Below are positions 44,037 to 53,450 of a stretch of DNA of 64,000 nucleotides, piece by piece. Each line of letters starts with the position of its first letter. The first letter of the stretch is position 1. The stretch is from assembly GCA_024401095.1 (NCBI GenBank), contig JAKSLR010000009.1:18217-82216 (forward strand), in the 5' to 3' direction. The position numbers and the translations under genes were made by a program. Source of the stretch: Bacteroidaceae bacterium. Its GTDB lineage: Bacteria > Bacteroidota > Bacteroidia > Bacteroidales > Bacteroidaceae. The notes under the pieces were generated by a model. The model ran no database searches and was not told the DNA's origin. It was given only the letters and a program-made list of their open reading frames with translations.

Positions 44037-45260
44037 ATGGAATTAGTTGATCGTTTTTTGAAATATGTATCTTTTGATACACAGAGTGATGAGTTCTCTG
44101 AAACGCATCCAAGTACAGCTAAACAGTTCGCTTTGGCAGAATATCTGCGTGATGAACTTATAGGAATGGGATTACAGGATGTGGAACTGACAGACAAGTG
44201 TTATCTTTACGCAACTCTGCCAGCAAATACTGATAAGGAAGTTCCTGCCATCGGGTTCATTGCCCACATGGATACAAGTCCTGACGCAAGTGGCAAGGAT
44301 ATCAAGACCTCAATCGTGAAGTATGAAGGTGGTGATGTGCTGCTGAATGCAGAGAAGAACATTGTGTTGTCTCCTGAACAGTTCCCAGAAATGCTTCACT
44401 ATGTGGGTGAGGATTTGATTGTGACCGATGGTACCACACTTCTGGGTGCAGACGATAAGGCTGGTATAGCAGAAATTGTGCAGGGTGTGGCTTATTTGCA
44501 GGCTCATCCAGAATTGAAGCATGGAAAGATTCGTGTGGCATTTACTCCAGATGAGGAGATTGGTGCTGGTGCCGATTATTTTGATGTGGAAAAATTGGGC
44601 TGTAAGTGGGGTTACACATTTGACGGTGGTGAGATAGGTGAGCTGGAGTATGAGAACTTCAATGCTGCAGCAGCAAAGGTAGATTTTGTAGGCCGAAATG
44701 TACATCCTGGCTATGCAAAGGATAAGATGATCAATGCCCTTAAAATGGCCATTGAGTTCACGACTCTTTTACCAGAAGCGGAGAGCCCTGAGCATACAGA
44801 AGGCTATGAAGGTTTCTTCCACTTGATAGATGTTCATGGAGAAGTGGAGAATGCCACTGTCCGTTACATCATTCGTGACCATAGCCGTGAAATTTTTGAG
44901 AAACGTAAGGCTGATTTCCTGAAAGCTGCTCAGCAGATGGCCGACAAATATGGCGCAGAGCGCGTGAAGCCAGAGGTTCGTGACCAGTATTACAACATGC
45001 TGGAAGAGGTAGAGAAGGCCATGTATGTGGTAGACTTTGCCAAGGAAGCCATGCTGCAGGCTGGTGTGACTCCAAAGGTACAACCAATCCGTGGAGGAAC
45101 AGATGGTGCCCGCCTTTCATTCATGGGCTTGCCTTGTCCTAATATCTTTGCTGGTGGCTTGAATTTCCACGGACGTTTTGAATTTGTACCTGTAAATTCT
45201 ATGGTCAAGGCCATGGAGACTATGGTAAATATTGCAACTTTAGTTGAAGCAAAAGCATAA
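44037..45260 (+). CDS. pepT: Peptidase T (tripeptidase)
   Basis: PepT removes the N-terminal residue from tripeptides in the cytoplasm. The 407-residue M20 protein shows the zinc motifs [42 protein letters not shown] and the C-terminal [20 protein letters not shown], all characteristic. The weak -7-like TAATTTTG at 44004-44011 precedes it. It is followed after nine bases by the antiporter gene, probably in one transcript. Confidence 0.96.
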   Translation: MELVDRFLKYVSFDTQSDEFSETHPSTAKQFALAEYLRDELIGMGLQDVELTDKCYLYATLPANTDKEVPAIGFIAHMDTSPDASGKDIKTSIVKYEGGDVLLNAEKNIVLSPEQFPEMLHYVGEDLIVTDGTTLLGADDKAGIAEIVQGVAYLQAHPELKHGKIRVAFTPDEEIGAGADYFDVEKLGCKWGYTFDGGEIGELEYENFNAAAAKVDFVGRNVHPGYAKDKMINALKMAIEFTTLLPEAESPEHTEGYEGFFHLIDVHGEVENATVRYIIRDHSREIFEKRKADFLKAAQQMADKYGAERVKPEVRDQYYNMLEEVEKAMYVVDFAKEAMLQAGVTPKVQPIRGGTDGARLSFMGLPCPNIFAGGLNFHGRFEFVPVNSMVKAMETMVNIATLVEAKA

Positions 45261-45269
45261 GGACAGTAC

Positions 45270-47528
45270 ATGGGTGAAGTTCCGGAACTTATACAAGATC
45301 TAGCTCTTATTCTGACGGTAGCAGGTTTGACGACGCTAATCTTCAAGCGTCTCAAGCAACCGCTGGTCTTAGGTTATGTCATGGCTGGTTTTCTGGCTGG
45401 CCCACACATGCCCTATACTCCGTCCGTGCAGGATATGGGTGACATTCAGACTTGGTCTGATCTGGGTGTAATCTTCTTGCTGTTTGGCCTCGGATTGGAA
45501 TTTAGCTTCAAGAAGATAGTGAAGATGGGAACAGCTCCTGGTGTGGCTGCTTGTTCTGTTATCTTCTTCATGATCTGTCTGGGTGCCCTGACGGGTAATC
45601 TGTTTGGATGGTCTCAAATGGATTGCCTGTTCCTGGGAGGTATGCTTGCCATGTCTTCTACGACTATCATATACAAGGCTTTTGATGATCTGGGACTGCG
45701 TCAGCAGCGTTTTACCGGATTGGTCCTTAGTGTCTTGGTTTTGGAAGATATCCTAGCCATCCTGCTCATGGTTGTCTTGTCGACGGTGGCAGTAAGCAAT
45801 CATTTCGAAGGAATGGAAATGGTGTGGAGTATGCTTAAGCTGGTGTTCTTCCTGGTACTGTGGTTTGTAGTGGGTATTTTCCTGATTCCTGTGTTCTTGC
45901 GCAAGGTGCGTTCAGAAATGAGCAATGAAACACTCCTGATTGTTTCTCTGGGTTTATGCTTTGCCTTGGTGGTGGGTGCTGCCTATGCGGGATTCAGTGC
46001 AGCTTTTGGCGCATTCATGATGGGAAGTATCTTGGCTGAAACTATGGAGGCGGAGCGCATAGAACATGTGCTTTCTCCTGTGAAGGATCTCTTTGGCGCT
46101 ATTTTCTTCGTATCTGTGGGCATGTTGGTAGATCCTGCCATCTTGATGGAGTATTGGTTACCTATCCTGTCCATTACGCTGACCATACTTTTGGGACAGG
46201 CTATCTTTGGCACCATCAGTTTCATTTTCTCCGGACAGACCTTGCGTGTAGCCATGCAGTGTGGATTCTCTATGGCTCAAATAGGAGAGTTCGCCTTTAT
46301 TATTGCATCCTTAGGTGTCTCTTTGGGTGTAACCAGTTCTCATCTGTATCCCATTGTGGTGGCCGTATCAGTTATCACAACCTTCCTGACACCTTATATG
46401 ATCAGGTTGTCGGCACCGGCATACACTACAGTAGAGAAACATCTTCCAAAGAAACTGTTGGGCATGTTGGATAAGTATTCTTCTGGCAATGATTCTTCTG
46501 CGGTTTCACATTCCAGCAGCTGGCATAAATATTTGCGCGACATTTGTTTGTACTCCATGGTCTATGTGATTCTGTCCGTAGCCATCTATCTGATTATCAG
46601 ATATGGAGTAACCCCGTTGATTGCATCTTCTTTCAATAATGCAACTTGGATAGACTATCTGGCATGCATTCTGACGATTTTGGCTGTCAGTCCTTTCCTA
46701 CGAGGTCTGGTCATGAAGAAAACCCGTTCTTCATCGTTCAAGGAACTGTGGAATTCTACACGTATAAATCGCTTGCCTCTGATTTTTACTGTGTTCTTCC
46801 GTTTCTTGTTGGCCTTGCTGATTGTCTGCTATATCATTTCCGATTATATCAATATCTCTGCTGGCTTGCTCATTTTGTTGGCTATAGTCCTGCTGGTTGC
46901 CATGATCGTGTCTCAGCACCTCAAGAAGCAATCCATAGCCATGGAGCAGGTGTTTATAGAAAACCTTCGTTCCCGTGAGATTCAGGCAGAATTCAAGGGT
47001 GTAAAAAAGCCTCAGTTTGCAGGAAGACTCTTGTCTAGAGATTTGCATTTGACCGAGGTTGAGCTTCCTCAAGACAGTAAATGGGGAGGCAGGACGTTGA
47101 TGGAGTTGGATCTAGGACGCAAGTACGGTGTTCATCTGTCTTCTATTCTCAGGGGAAAGCAGCGCTATAATATTCCACAGGGTTCTGATAGGGTGTTCCC
47201 CGGAGACAAACTGCAGGTAATAGGTACTGATGAGCAATTACAGGTCTTTGTTTCTCAACTCAAGGAACAGGTTTATCCAATGGAATATGATGTAGAGAAC
47301 AGAGAAATGCTGCTGCGTCAGCTTGTGGTGACAGAACAGTCTTGTTTCTGTGGAAAGACCATTAGGGAGAGTGGCTTGAGAAGTAAGTTTCACTGTATGG
47401 TAGTGGGTTTGGAGCAAGGTGAGGAAACCTTGCGTGCGCCAAACCTGGATGTTCCTTTGAAGGATGGCGATGTGGTCTGGATTGTAGGTGAGGTCCGTGA
47501 CTTGAAAAAGATAATGACACAACTATAA
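45270..47528 (+). CDS. Cation:proton antiporter with TrkA-C domains (KefB-like)
   Basis: A 752-residue CPA2 antiporter. Residues 1-390 form the Na/H-exchanger domain with about 12 helices, including LGYVMAGFLAGPHMP, DLGVIFLLFGLGLEF and LAMSSTTIIYKAFDDLGL with its ion-site Asp region. After additional helices near 425-460 and 500-570 there are two TrkA-C-like domains (about 595-660 and 685-752; GDKLQVIGTDEQL, DGDVVWIVGEVRD). No nucleotide-binding TrkA-N (RCK-N) domain is visible, unlike E. coli KefB. It likely exchanges K or Na for protons. A strong terminator follows. Confidence 0.9.
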   Translation: MGEVPELIQDLALILTVAGLTTLIFKRLKQPLVLGYVMAGFLAGPHMPYTPSVQDMGDIQTWSDLGVIFLLFGLGLEFSFKKIVKMGTAPGVAACSVIFFMICLGALTGNLFGWSQMDCLFLGGMLAMSSTTIIYKAFDDLGLRQQRFTGLVLSVLVLEDILAILLMVVLSTVAVSNHFEGMEMVWSMLKLVFFLVLWFVVGIFLIPVFLRKVRSEMSNETLLIVSLGLCFALVVGAAYAGFSAAFGAFMMGSILAETMEAERIEHVLSPVKDLFGAIFFVSVGMLVDPAILMEYWLPILSITLTILLGQAIFGTISFIFSGQTLRVAMQCGFSMAQIGEFAFIIASLGVSLGVTSSHLYPIVVAVSVITTFLTPYMIRLSAPAYTTVEKHLPKKLLGMLDKYSSGNDSSAVSHSSSWHKYLRDICLYSMVYVILSVAIYLIIRYGVTPLIASSFNNATWIDYLACILTILAVSPFLRGLVMKKTRSSSFKELWNSTRINRLPLIFTVFFRFLLALLIVCYIISDYINISAGLLILLAIVLLVAMIVSQHLKKQSIAMEQVFIENLRSREIQAEFKGVKKPQFAGRLLSRDLHLTEVELPQDSKWGGRTLMELDLGRKYGVHLSSILRGKQRYNIPQGSDRVFPGDKLQVIGTDEQLQVFVSQLKEQVYPMEYDVENREMLLRQLVVTEQSCFCGKTIRESGLRSKFHCMVVGLEQGEETLRAPNLDVPLKDGDVVWIVGEVRDLKKIMTQL

Positions 47529-47530
47529 AA

Positions 47531-47568
47531 GAAAAAGGGCTTGTTCTTTTGGAACATGCCCTTTTTTA
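47531..47568. terminator. Bidirectional intrinsic terminator
   Basis: AAAAAGGGC-TTGTTC pairs with GGAACA-TGCCCTTTTTT around TTTT; it serves the antiporter and the convergent DUF5606 gene. Confidence 0.92.
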
Positions 47569-47587
47569 TTTTATTTGTTGTTTTTAG

Positions 47588-48019
47588 TTATTCTGCAGCT
47601 GCTTCTTCTTCTGCCTTCTCTTCTTCAACTACGAACTCAGTAATGCCGTTCTCAAGCAGCAGGTTATACCACTGAATCAGTTTCTTGATGTCTGATGCAT
47701 GAACGCGGTCACGGTCGAATGTAGGCAGAACCTGTGCGAAGAAATCAAACAGTTCGTCCTTGCTTGCCTTCTTGTAATCAAGAGTGACAAGTTGGCCTTC
47801 CTGTACTTTCTTGACTGCGTCGAAAACCTGTGGCAGTGGAACCTCTTCCTCTTCTGTGTACATGGCAATGTCATTCAGTGAGATGACCTTATCGGTTCCC
47901 ATGGCAGGCATGCGCTTCTTCTTTTCGTCAAGGGTTTCTACGATGAGGCTACGGTTACCTCTAGAAATCAACTTATATAATCCTGGTTTGCCAGAGATGG
48001 CTAAGATTCTTTTTAACAT
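47588..48019 (-). CDS. DUF5606 family protein
   Basis: A 143-residue cytoplasmic protein. The N-terminal part (LKRILAISGKPGLYKLISRG, then NRSLIVETLDEKKKRMPAMG) looks like a small beta domain, the middle is helical, and the C-terminus is acidic and Ala/Glu-rich. I recognise DUF5606, a Bacteroidetes family without known function. It can be read from its own promoter inside the 3' end of coaE (CTTG at 48090-48093, 20 bases, TATTTTTG at 48062-48069, minus strand) as well as from upstream genes. Confidence 0.8.
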   Translation of the reverse strand: MLKRILAISGKPGLYKLISRGNRSLIVETLDEKKKRMPAMGTDKVISLNDIAMYTEEEEVPLPQVFDAVKKVQEGQLVTLDYKKASKDELFDFFAQVLPTFDRDRVHASDIKKLIQWYNLLLENGITEFVVEEEKAEEEAAAE

Positions 48020-48061
48020 GTCTTCTTATTTTAGTTATGTACTATTTTCAAAAATGTGGTG

Positions 48062-48093
48062 CAAAAATACGCTTTTCTTTTGAGGCTTACAAG
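48062..48093 (-). promoter_or_regulatory. Promoter of the DUF5606 gene, overlapping coaE
   Basis: Minus strand CTTG (48090-48093), 20-base spacer, TATTTTTG (48062-48069). The -33 element lies within the last codons of coaE. Confidence 0.6.
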
Positions 48094-48683
48094 AGTTTGA
48101 CTCTTAAATAAGCTAAAACCGATTCAATCTGCTCTTGTAATGGCTGTGTCTCATCGTTATTGATAATGAAATTGGCCAGTGCTTTTTTCTCTTCATCGGA
48201 GCTCTGTACCTGGATGCGTTTTCGGGCTGCAGATTCTGTTGTCTGATCTCTTTTCAGAATGCGTCTGATACGAAGGTCTTCGGGTGCGGTGACCAGTACG
48301 GTGTAATCTAAAGAATCTTGGTAGCCGGCTTCAAATAGCAGTGCGGCTTCTAGTGCAACAATTGGCGCCTGTTGTTTTTCAGCCCATTTCAGGAAGTCTT
48401 CCTTTACTACTGGGTGAATAATGGCATTGACTTGTTGTGCGTGCTCAGCAGAAGCAAAAAGATAGTTGATAAGTATGGGCTTGTTTAAGGAGCCATTCTG
48501 CATGTATACGTCTGGTCCCACCAACTCACAAAGTGCTTTACGGATGATGGGGCTTTCTTCGTTTAACCGTTTGGCCTCTTCGTCACAATAATAAATAGGT
48601 ATGTGTCCCAGTTTTTCCATCAGATGGCAAACGTAGCTTTTACCGCTACCTATGCCTCCTGTAATTCCTATTTTCAGTTTCAT
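48087..48683 (-). CDS. coaE: Dephospho-CoA kinase
   Basis: CoaE phosphorylates dephospho-CoA, the last step of CoA synthesis. The 198-residue protein has the P-loop GITGGIGSGKSYVCHLMEKL, the substrate motif YYCDEEAKRL, and VVKEDFLKWA and ALLFEAGYQDSLDY, as expected. It overlaps the ybbR-like gene by four bases. The other CoA genes of the window (coaBC, coaX) lie 40 kb away in the flavin operon, so CoaE is regulated separately. Confidence 0.95.
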   Translation of the reverse strand: MKLKIGITGGIGSGKSYVCHLMEKLGHIPIYYCDEEAKRLNEESPIIRKALCELVGPDVYMQNGSLNKPILINYLFASAEHAQQVNAIIHPVVKEDFLKWAEKQQAPIVALEAALLFEAGYQDSLDYTVLVTAPEDLRIRRILKRDQTTESAARKRIQVQSSDEEKKALANFIINNDETQPLQEQIESVLAYLRVKLL

Positions 48684-49663
48684 GGCTCTGTGGCATCTTC
48701 TATAAGGTATTCAACCACCTCGGGAGATATACGCATGTGCTTGATAATGGATGGAGCTAAGACGTTTGGCTTTATCTGCGAAGTGTTGCTGTTGACCACA
48801 TCATTATAATTCACCTGTATGATGAAATTGTTTGGATTTACATGCTTGTAGTAAGACAAGACGGTCTGGAAAGTCACTTTGACTTTGGTAGGGAAAGTAC
48901 GTAAAACCTTGCCTTCGGGTACATTGATTGCTTCAATAGGAACTTCCAGTGATTTTTCGGTAAGTTGCTCTACGTTCACATGTACATCTACCTGTTCAGG
49001 AACAGGTTTGACATTCAGCATGCTTCTTAATTCTGTCTTGAAATGGATGCTGTCTGTCAGCTCGTGATAACTCAGTGATGTGGTGTACATTCCCGTAATG
49101 GTGTCTAATACATCTTGTGGAGCGTAGATCATGACAGAATCAGGACTTGTCCAGATATCTGTAACGTCGTACTGGCTCTTTGCAGTTATTCTGCCTGCAA
49201 TGTAAACAGGTACTTTCTTTGCTTTCCCTCGGGTGTAGACTACGTCAAATGATTCAGGCTTAAAGGAAATAAGGCTGCTGGAACTAGGCAAATTGTCCTT
49301 TAATTGTTTTTGGATTTCTGCATTGCCTACTTTTATCAAGTAGCCTTTTGTGGCATAGTTATCAAAATCGAAGACAATGGGTTTTACAGTTCTTCTTAGC
49401 TTGAACTCCAGCAAGTTCAATCCTTTGTCTCGAACCGTGATTCTTATGTTTTCAGGAGGATAGGAAGTAATGACCACATTCTCCGGAATGTTTTTATAAA
49501 TGACAGGGATGGAAATTATCTCTTCCCTGTCTTCGTTCATGGCTTTGAGAAACCAGAACACGGCAGAGACTAACAGAAAAAAGCTAAAAATCAGAAGTTC
49601 CTTGGCTATATTACTAGTCAAAGCACCTCTGATTCCTGCAATAATAACTTTTCTTTTCTCCAT
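48680..49663 (-). CDS. YbbR-like domain protein (CdaR-like)
   Basis: A 327-residue protein with one N-terminal membrane helix (LLIFSFFLLVSAVFWFLKAM, about 24-43) and YbbR-like beta repeats in the periplasmic part (for example SLEVPIEAINVPEGKVLRTF, KVKVTFQTVLS). In Firmicutes the YbbR protein CdaR controls the diadenylate cyclase CdaA; in Bacteroidetes the gene sits with yajC and coaE instead, and its role is unknown. It lies 26 bases after yajC and overlaps coaE. Confidence 0.85.
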   Translation of the reverse strand: MEKRKVIIAGIRGALTSNIAKELLIFSFFLLVSAVFWFLKAMNEDREEIISIPVIYKNIPENVVITSYPPENIRITVRDKGLNLLEFKLRRTVKPIVFDFDNYATKGYLIKVGNAEIQKQLKDNLPSSSSLISFKPESFDVVYTRGKAKKVPVYIAGRITAKSQYDVTDIWTSPDSVMIYAPQDVLDTITGMYTTSLSYHELTDSIHFKTELRSMLNVKPVPEQVDVHVNVEQLTEKSLEVPIEAINVPEGKVLRTFPTKVKVTFQTVLSYYKHVNPNNFIIQVNYNDVVNSNTSQIKPNVLAPSIIKHMRISPEVVEYLIEDATEP

Positions 49664-49689
49664 TGTAAGCTTTCGCTTGTGGATGGAAT

Positions 49690-50013
49690 TTACTTAGTCA
49701 TTTCTTGAGTAGCAGCTGCGTTAGCGAAAATGCTGCCTTTGTCAATCTTTATCTTTACGCCAGTAGCAATCTCAAGAGTTACTACATTCTTCTCGTCATC
49801 AATGTGAGTGATTTTTCCATAGATGCCACCAGAAGAAATGACTTCTTGACCTACAGTCAGAGAATTACGGAAGTTCTGGATTTCTTTCTGACGCTTCTGC
49901 TGTGGACGAATCATGAAGAAATACATGATAGCAATCATGGCGATGATCATCACCCAGAAAGACATGGTAGAACCGCCTGCCGTAGCCTGTAATAAAATAG
50001 TCAAAGTGTTCAT
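49690..50013 (-). CDS. yajC: Preprotein translocase subunit YajC
   Basis: YajC is an accessory subunit of the SecDF-YajC complex. The 107-residue protein has the single helix STMSFWVMIIAMIAIMYFFM with the conserved MIRPQQKRQKE just after it, then the small basic domain with GGIYGKITHIDDEKNVVTLE. It is between nusB and the ybbR-like gene on the same strand, a usual Bacteroidales arrangement. Confidence 0.95.
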   Translation of the reverse strand: MNTLTILLQATAGGSTMSFWVMIIAMIAIMYFFMIRPQQKRQKEIQNFRNSLTVGQEVISSGGIYGKITHIDDEKNVVTLEIATGVKIKIDKGSIFANAAATQEMTK

Positions 50014-50035
50014 TATTCTTTAATGTTATTATGTT

Positions 50036-50956
50036 TTACTTAAGTAATTTACCTTCTTCTCTAAGCCCTCTTGCTATGTTGTCAAGCATGGCATTTACGT
50101 AACCTCCACTCTTAGGTGTACTGTAGAGTTTTGCAATGTCTACATATTCATTGATGGTTACTTCTACAGGGATGTTAGGGAAGGTAAGCATTTCTGCAAG
50201 TGCAATCTGCATGATGATTACATCCATGAATGCCAGGCGATTCAAATCCCAGTTACGTGCATATTCACCAATCAGGTGCATGTAATAATCGCAGTTTAGA
50301 ATTGCCTTTCTGAATAGCTTGCGTGCATATTCCTTGTCTTCGTCATCCTTGTATTCTGGAAGAAGTTCCTGCTTGGCGCCGTTTTTCTCTTCAAAGCGCT
50401 TGATGGTCTTCAATACGAAGGTGTCAACAATTTCCTTGTCGTCGTTCCAGTAAAGGCTCAGCTCTTCAAGAATAGCGTCCAAGTCTTCGTTGTAAGATAA
50501 AATGTTCTTGTAGATTTTACGCCAGATTTCGCGATCAGCTTCATAACTGTCTTCCTCGCTAGCCATGTATTCTTGATAGAAATCGCTGTCCTCAATGGTG
50601 TCAAGTGTCATTCGGATGAAGGAATCGTCTTTGTCCCAGTTCTTCTTCTGGTTTTCACGGAAGTCCTGTAACATCTTGTTTCCTTCCAACTGTGCAATGA
50701 ATCGATTGTCTGCAAACTTTCTGTTTGGCTTCTCGCCGTTCACTCTTGAACTTTTTCTTTCCAACACCTCTACTCTTAAAGATGCCAAATGGGTAATTTC
50801 TACCATCAGGAGCAATAAGTTGTTATACAGATCGTACGCTTTCGACAAACTGAAGAACAACTCCTTTTCTGTTGCATCGATGTTTTTGTTCCCATTCTGA
50901 TAGTACGCATAAACAATCTGTACAATTTTAATGCGGATTAGTTCTCTATTAATCAT
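50036..50956 (-). CDS. nusB: Transcription antitermination factor NusB, long form
   Basis: NusB acts with S10 in antitermination at rRNA operons. The protein has 306 residues, about twice the enterobacterial length, as usual in Bacteroidetes: an N-terminal helical extension (IKIVQIVYAYYQNGNKNIDA) and the NusB fold at the C-terminus (WDLNRLAFMDVIIMQIALAE, IPVEVTINEYVDIAKLYSTP, GGYVNAMLDNIA). A -7-like TAAATTTG is at 50991-50998 on the minus strand. It is the first gene of the run ending at DUF5606. Confidence 0.93.
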   Translation of the reverse strand: MINRELIRIKIVQIVYAYYQNGNKNIDATEKELFFSLSKAYDLYNNLLLLMVEITHLASLRVEVLERKSSRVNGEKPNRKFADNRFIAQLEGNKMLQDFRENQKKNWDKDDSFIRMTLDTIEDSDFYQEYMASEEDSYEADREIWRKIYKNILSYNEDLDAILEELSLYWNDDKEIVDTFVLKTIKRFEEKNGAKQELLPEYKDDEDKEYARKLFRKAILNCDYYMHLIGEYARNWDLNRLAFMDVIIMQIALAEMLTFPNIPVEVTINEYVDIAKLYSTPKSGGYVNAMLDNIARGLREEGKLLK

Positions 50957-51123
50957 AATTATCCTTTAGTGTTTCTATACAAATAGTGTGCAAATTTACT
51001 CAAAAATCCCGAAATGTCCTAATATATCACTTTTTTTTACAGGTAGAGTGAAACTTTCTGTGTTTTTGCTTGTCCTACTACGGTTTTTTTTTGAATTTTG
51101 GCGCTCAAATCTTTAAAATTATA

Positions 51124-51480
51124 ATGAGTATGGAAGAATTGAATAAGAAAAGTGCTGCTGAGATGGACCGTGATATCTGCTTCTCCAACTCCATTAAGGC
51201 GGGAAAGCGCATTTATTATGTTGATGTGAAGAAAACCCGTAAAAATGAAATGTATCTGGCTATAACAGAAAGTAAGAAGAACATTAGCGGAGAAGGAGAT
51301 AACGCATCGGTTTCTTATGAGAAACACAAGATTTTTCTCTATCAGGAAGATTTCCAGAAATTCCTGGCAGGCCTTCAAGATGCAATGGAATACATAGCTA
51401 GAGAACAGGGTGAGGCTACCCCAAGAGAAGAACCGGAAGAGGAATTGGGCGGAGAAATAAAAATAAATTTGGACTTTTAA
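51124..51480 (+). CDS. DUF3276 (PUR-alpha-like) protein
   Basis: A 118-residue protein of the DUF3276 family found across Bacteroidetes; its fold resembles the nucleic-acid-binding PUR repeat (DICFSNSIKAGKRIYYVDVK, KKNEMYLAITESKK-type strands, HKIFLYQEDFQKFLAGL). The C-terminus is acidic (REEPEEELGGE). ATG 51124 (MSMEELNKK) is used; the longer frame from 51070 adds unconserved hydrophobic residues. It is divergent from nusB. Single-stranded DNA or RNA binding is expected from the family, not shown here. Confidence 0.85.
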   Translation: MSMEELNKKSAAEMDRDICFSNSIKAGKRIYYVDVKKTRKNEMYLAITESKKNISGEGDNASVSYEKHKIFLYQEDFQKFLAGLQDAMEYIAREQGEATPREEPEEELGGEIKINLDF

Positions 51481-51489
51481 TCTTGAATA

Positions 51490-51521
51490 CTTGGTAGATA
51501 AGTGGATTTTGTCTACCTTTG
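51490..51521 (+). promoter_or_regulatory. Promoter of rplY
   Basis: CTTG (51490-51493), 20 bases, TACCTTTG (51514-51521), giving a leader of about 80 bases ahead of rplY. Confidence 0.8.
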
Positions 51522-51536
51522 CACCGCTTTTTTAGC

Positions 51537-51570
51537 GCATCTGTGGCCATGGCCACCGTGTGATGGCGAA
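51537..51570 (+). promoter_or_regulatory. Leader hairpin ahead of rplY
   Basis: The perfect palindrome GTGGCCATGGCCAC (51543-51556) is extended by CGCATC before and GATGGCG after, giving a long imperfect stem in the 5' leader of the L25 gene. Such leaders often carry autoregulation by ribosomal proteins; that is an inference. Confidence 0.45.
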
Positions 51571-51610
51571 TTAAGCAGATTATTAACCACTTAATTTAGA
51601 GTAACACATT

Positions 51611-52207
51611 ATGAAATCAATTGACGTTAAGGGTACCTTGAGAACCGAAACTGGTAAGAAGAGTACTCGTGAATTGCGTAAGACTGATTCAGTTCCTTGC
51701 GTATTGTACGGTTTGAAGAAGGATGAGAATGGCAATCAGGTAGCTACTCATTTCGCTGTAACTAACAGTGAATTGCGTAACTTGGTTTACACTCCAAACA
51801 TCTACGTTGTAAATCTGACTATCGATGGTCAGGCTTGCAAGGCAGTTTTGAAGGACATCCAGTTCCACCCAGTAAAGGATACTATCCTGCATGTTGACTT
51901 CTATGAGGTAACCGAGGAGAAGCCAATCGTAATGGAGGTTCCTGTACAGTTGAACGGTCTGGCTGCTGGTGTACGTGCCGGTGGTAAGCTTCAGGCTCAG
52001 GTTCGTAAGCTGAAGGTTAAGGCTCTTTATACTGCAATTCCAGAAAAGTTGAACGTAGATGTAACTGCATTGGAGCTTGGTAAGTCTATCAAGTGTGCTG
52101 AGCTTTCATTCGAGGGCTTGGAGTTGGTAACTCCTGCAGAGGTAGTCGTATGCTCTGTACGTATGACTCGTGCTGCTCGTGGTGCTGCTGCAGCTGCTGG
52201 TAAGTAA
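51611..52207 (+). CDS. rplY: 50S ribosomal protein L25 (general stress protein Ctc type)
   Basis: L25 binds 5S rRNA. The 198-residue form has the N-terminal L25 domain (SIDVKGTLRTETGKKSTREL, VPCVLYGLKK) and the C-terminal TL5/Ctc beta domain (DILHVDFYEV-like strand, VQLNGLAAGVRAGGKLQAQV). The end is Ala/Gly/Arg-rich (RAARGAAAAAGK). It is expressed from its own promoter with a structured leader and is followed by pth after 13 bases, the common rplY-pth pair. Confidence 0.96.
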   Translation: MKSIDVKGTLRTETGKKSTRELRKTDSVPCVLYGLKKDENGNQVATHFAVTNSELRNLVYTPNIYVVNLTIDGQACKAVLKDIQFHPVKDTILHVDFYEVTEEKPIVMEVPVQLNGLAAGVRAGGKLQAQVRKLKVKALYTAIPEKLNVDVTALELGKSIKCAELSFEGLELVTPAEVVVCSVRMTRAARGAAAAAGK

Positions 52208-52220
52208 TTAATGCTTGCGC

Positions 52221-52784
52221 ATGAAGTATCTGATTGTTGGACTGGGCAACATCGGTGATGAATACGATGGAACCCGTCACAATATAGGATTTAGAGTGTT
52301 GGATGCCTTTGCTAAGGCATCCAATCTCGTTTTTAAGGACGGGCGTTACGGTTTCACTACCCAGACATCGGTCAAGGGTCGTCAGCTGGTTCTCCTCAAA
52401 CCTTCTACCTACATGAACCTCAGTGGAAATGCTGTGCGTTATTGGATGCAGAAGGAAAACATTGCCTTGGAGAATGTGCTGATTGTGGTAGATGATCTGG
52501 CTCTTCCTTTCGGACAGTTACGTCTCAAAGGCAAGGGTAGTGATGCTGGTCATAATGGCTTGAAGCACATTGCGGCTACCTTGGGTACACAGAATTATGC
52601 TCGCCTGCGCTTTGGCATTGGCAATGAGTTCCCTCGCGGTGGTCAGGTAGATTTTGTCCTGGGGAAGTTTACTGACGAAGATCTCAAGACCATGGATGAG
52701 CGTGTAGCTGTAGCTGTAGACATTATCAAGAGTTTCTGTCTGGCTGGATTGGAAATAACCATGAACCAATACAACAAGAAATAA
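52221..52784 (+). CDS. pth: Peptidyl-tRNA hydrolase
   Basis: Pth rescues peptidyl-tRNAs by cleaving the ester bond. The 187-residue protein shows [20 protein letters not shown] with the catalytic His20 neighbourhood, [35 protein letters not shown] and [16 protein letters not shown] 52221 is used; a TTG two codons earlier is unnecessary. Its stop overlaps the next gene by one base (TAATG). Confidence 0.96.
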   Translation: MKYLIVGLGNIGDEYDGTRHNIGFRVLDAFAKASNLVFKDGRYGFTTQTSVKGRQLVLLKPSTYMNLSGNAVRYWMQKENIALENVLIVVDDLALPFGQLRLKGKGSDAGHNGLKHIAATLGTQNYARLRFGIGNEFPRGGQVDFVLGKFTDEDLKTMDERVAVAVDIIKSFCLAGLEITMNQYNKK

Positions 52785-53200
52785 TGGAAGCAAGATTGGA
52801 CAAGTGGCTGTGGTCAGCCCGCATCTTCAAGACACGTACCATAGCAGCTGATGCCTGCAAGAAAGGCCGTGTCATGATAAACGGTGTGCAGCAGAAGCCT
52901 TCTAAGATGATCAAGGAGGGTGAAGTGATACAAGTTCGCAAGCCACCTATTACCTATTCTTTCAAGGTGCTGAAATGCATCCAGAACAGAGTAGGCGCCA
53001 AGCTTGTTCCCGAAGTGCTGGAGAATGTCACTACGCCAGATCAGTATGAATTGCTGGAAATGAACCGCATCAGTGGTTTTGTGGACAGAGCCCGTGGTAC
53101 AGGAAGACCTACGAAAAAGGAACGTCGTGACCTGGATGATTTCATTACACCGGAGTATCTGGATGATTTTGAATTCGACTGGGACGATGATGACGAATAA
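52784..53200 (+). CDS. S4-domain RNA-binding protein (Hsp15-like)
   Basis: A 138-residue protein with an N-terminal S4 domain (RLDKWLWSARIFKTRTIAAD, KKGRVMINGVQQKPSKMIKE) as in Hsp15/HslR, which rescues stalled 50S subunits carrying peptidyl-tRNA in E. coli. The C-terminal tail is acidic (EYLDDFEFDWDDDDE). Its position directly after pth supports a role in ribosome rescue. A terminator follows. Confidence 0.9.
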   Translation: MEARLDKWLWSARIFKTRTIAADACKKGRVMINGVQQKPSKMIKEGEVIQVRKPPITYSFKVLKCIQNRVGAKLVPEVLENVTTPDQYELLEMNRISGFVDRARGTGRPTKKERRDLDDFITPEYLDDFEFDWDDDDE

Positions 53201-53203
53201 AAA

Positions 53204-53234
53204 GAAAAGGAGAGCATTTCGCTCTCCTTTTTTT
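53204..53234 (+). terminator. Intrinsic terminator of rplY-pth-S4 operon
   Basis: AAAAGGAGAGC and GCTCTCCTTTTTTT around ATTTC: eleven pairs followed by a T-run. Confidence 0.93.
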
Positions 53235-53363
53235 ATGCCAGTACTTTCTTTTTACCGTTTGTAAAAACTTTGTTTTTTTGAAGTAAAGGGAATAATACTA
53301 TTTTATCTATTATTAAGCTTATGTGCAAAAAACGGCACAGCCCTTCCCTTTTTTCTCCCTTCT

Positions 53364-53395
53364 TTTGGGGAAAATGCTGAAAAACTGTAACTTTG
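53364..53395 (+). promoter_or_regulatory. Promoter of the GH2 lipoprotein gene
   Basis: TTTG (53364-53367), 20 bases, TAACTTTG (53388-53395), 55 bases ahead of the start. Confidence 0.8.
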
Positions 53396-53450
53396 TGAAA
53401 TAATTATATATATAAAGGGAAGAGAACGAATAATTTATAAACATAATACC

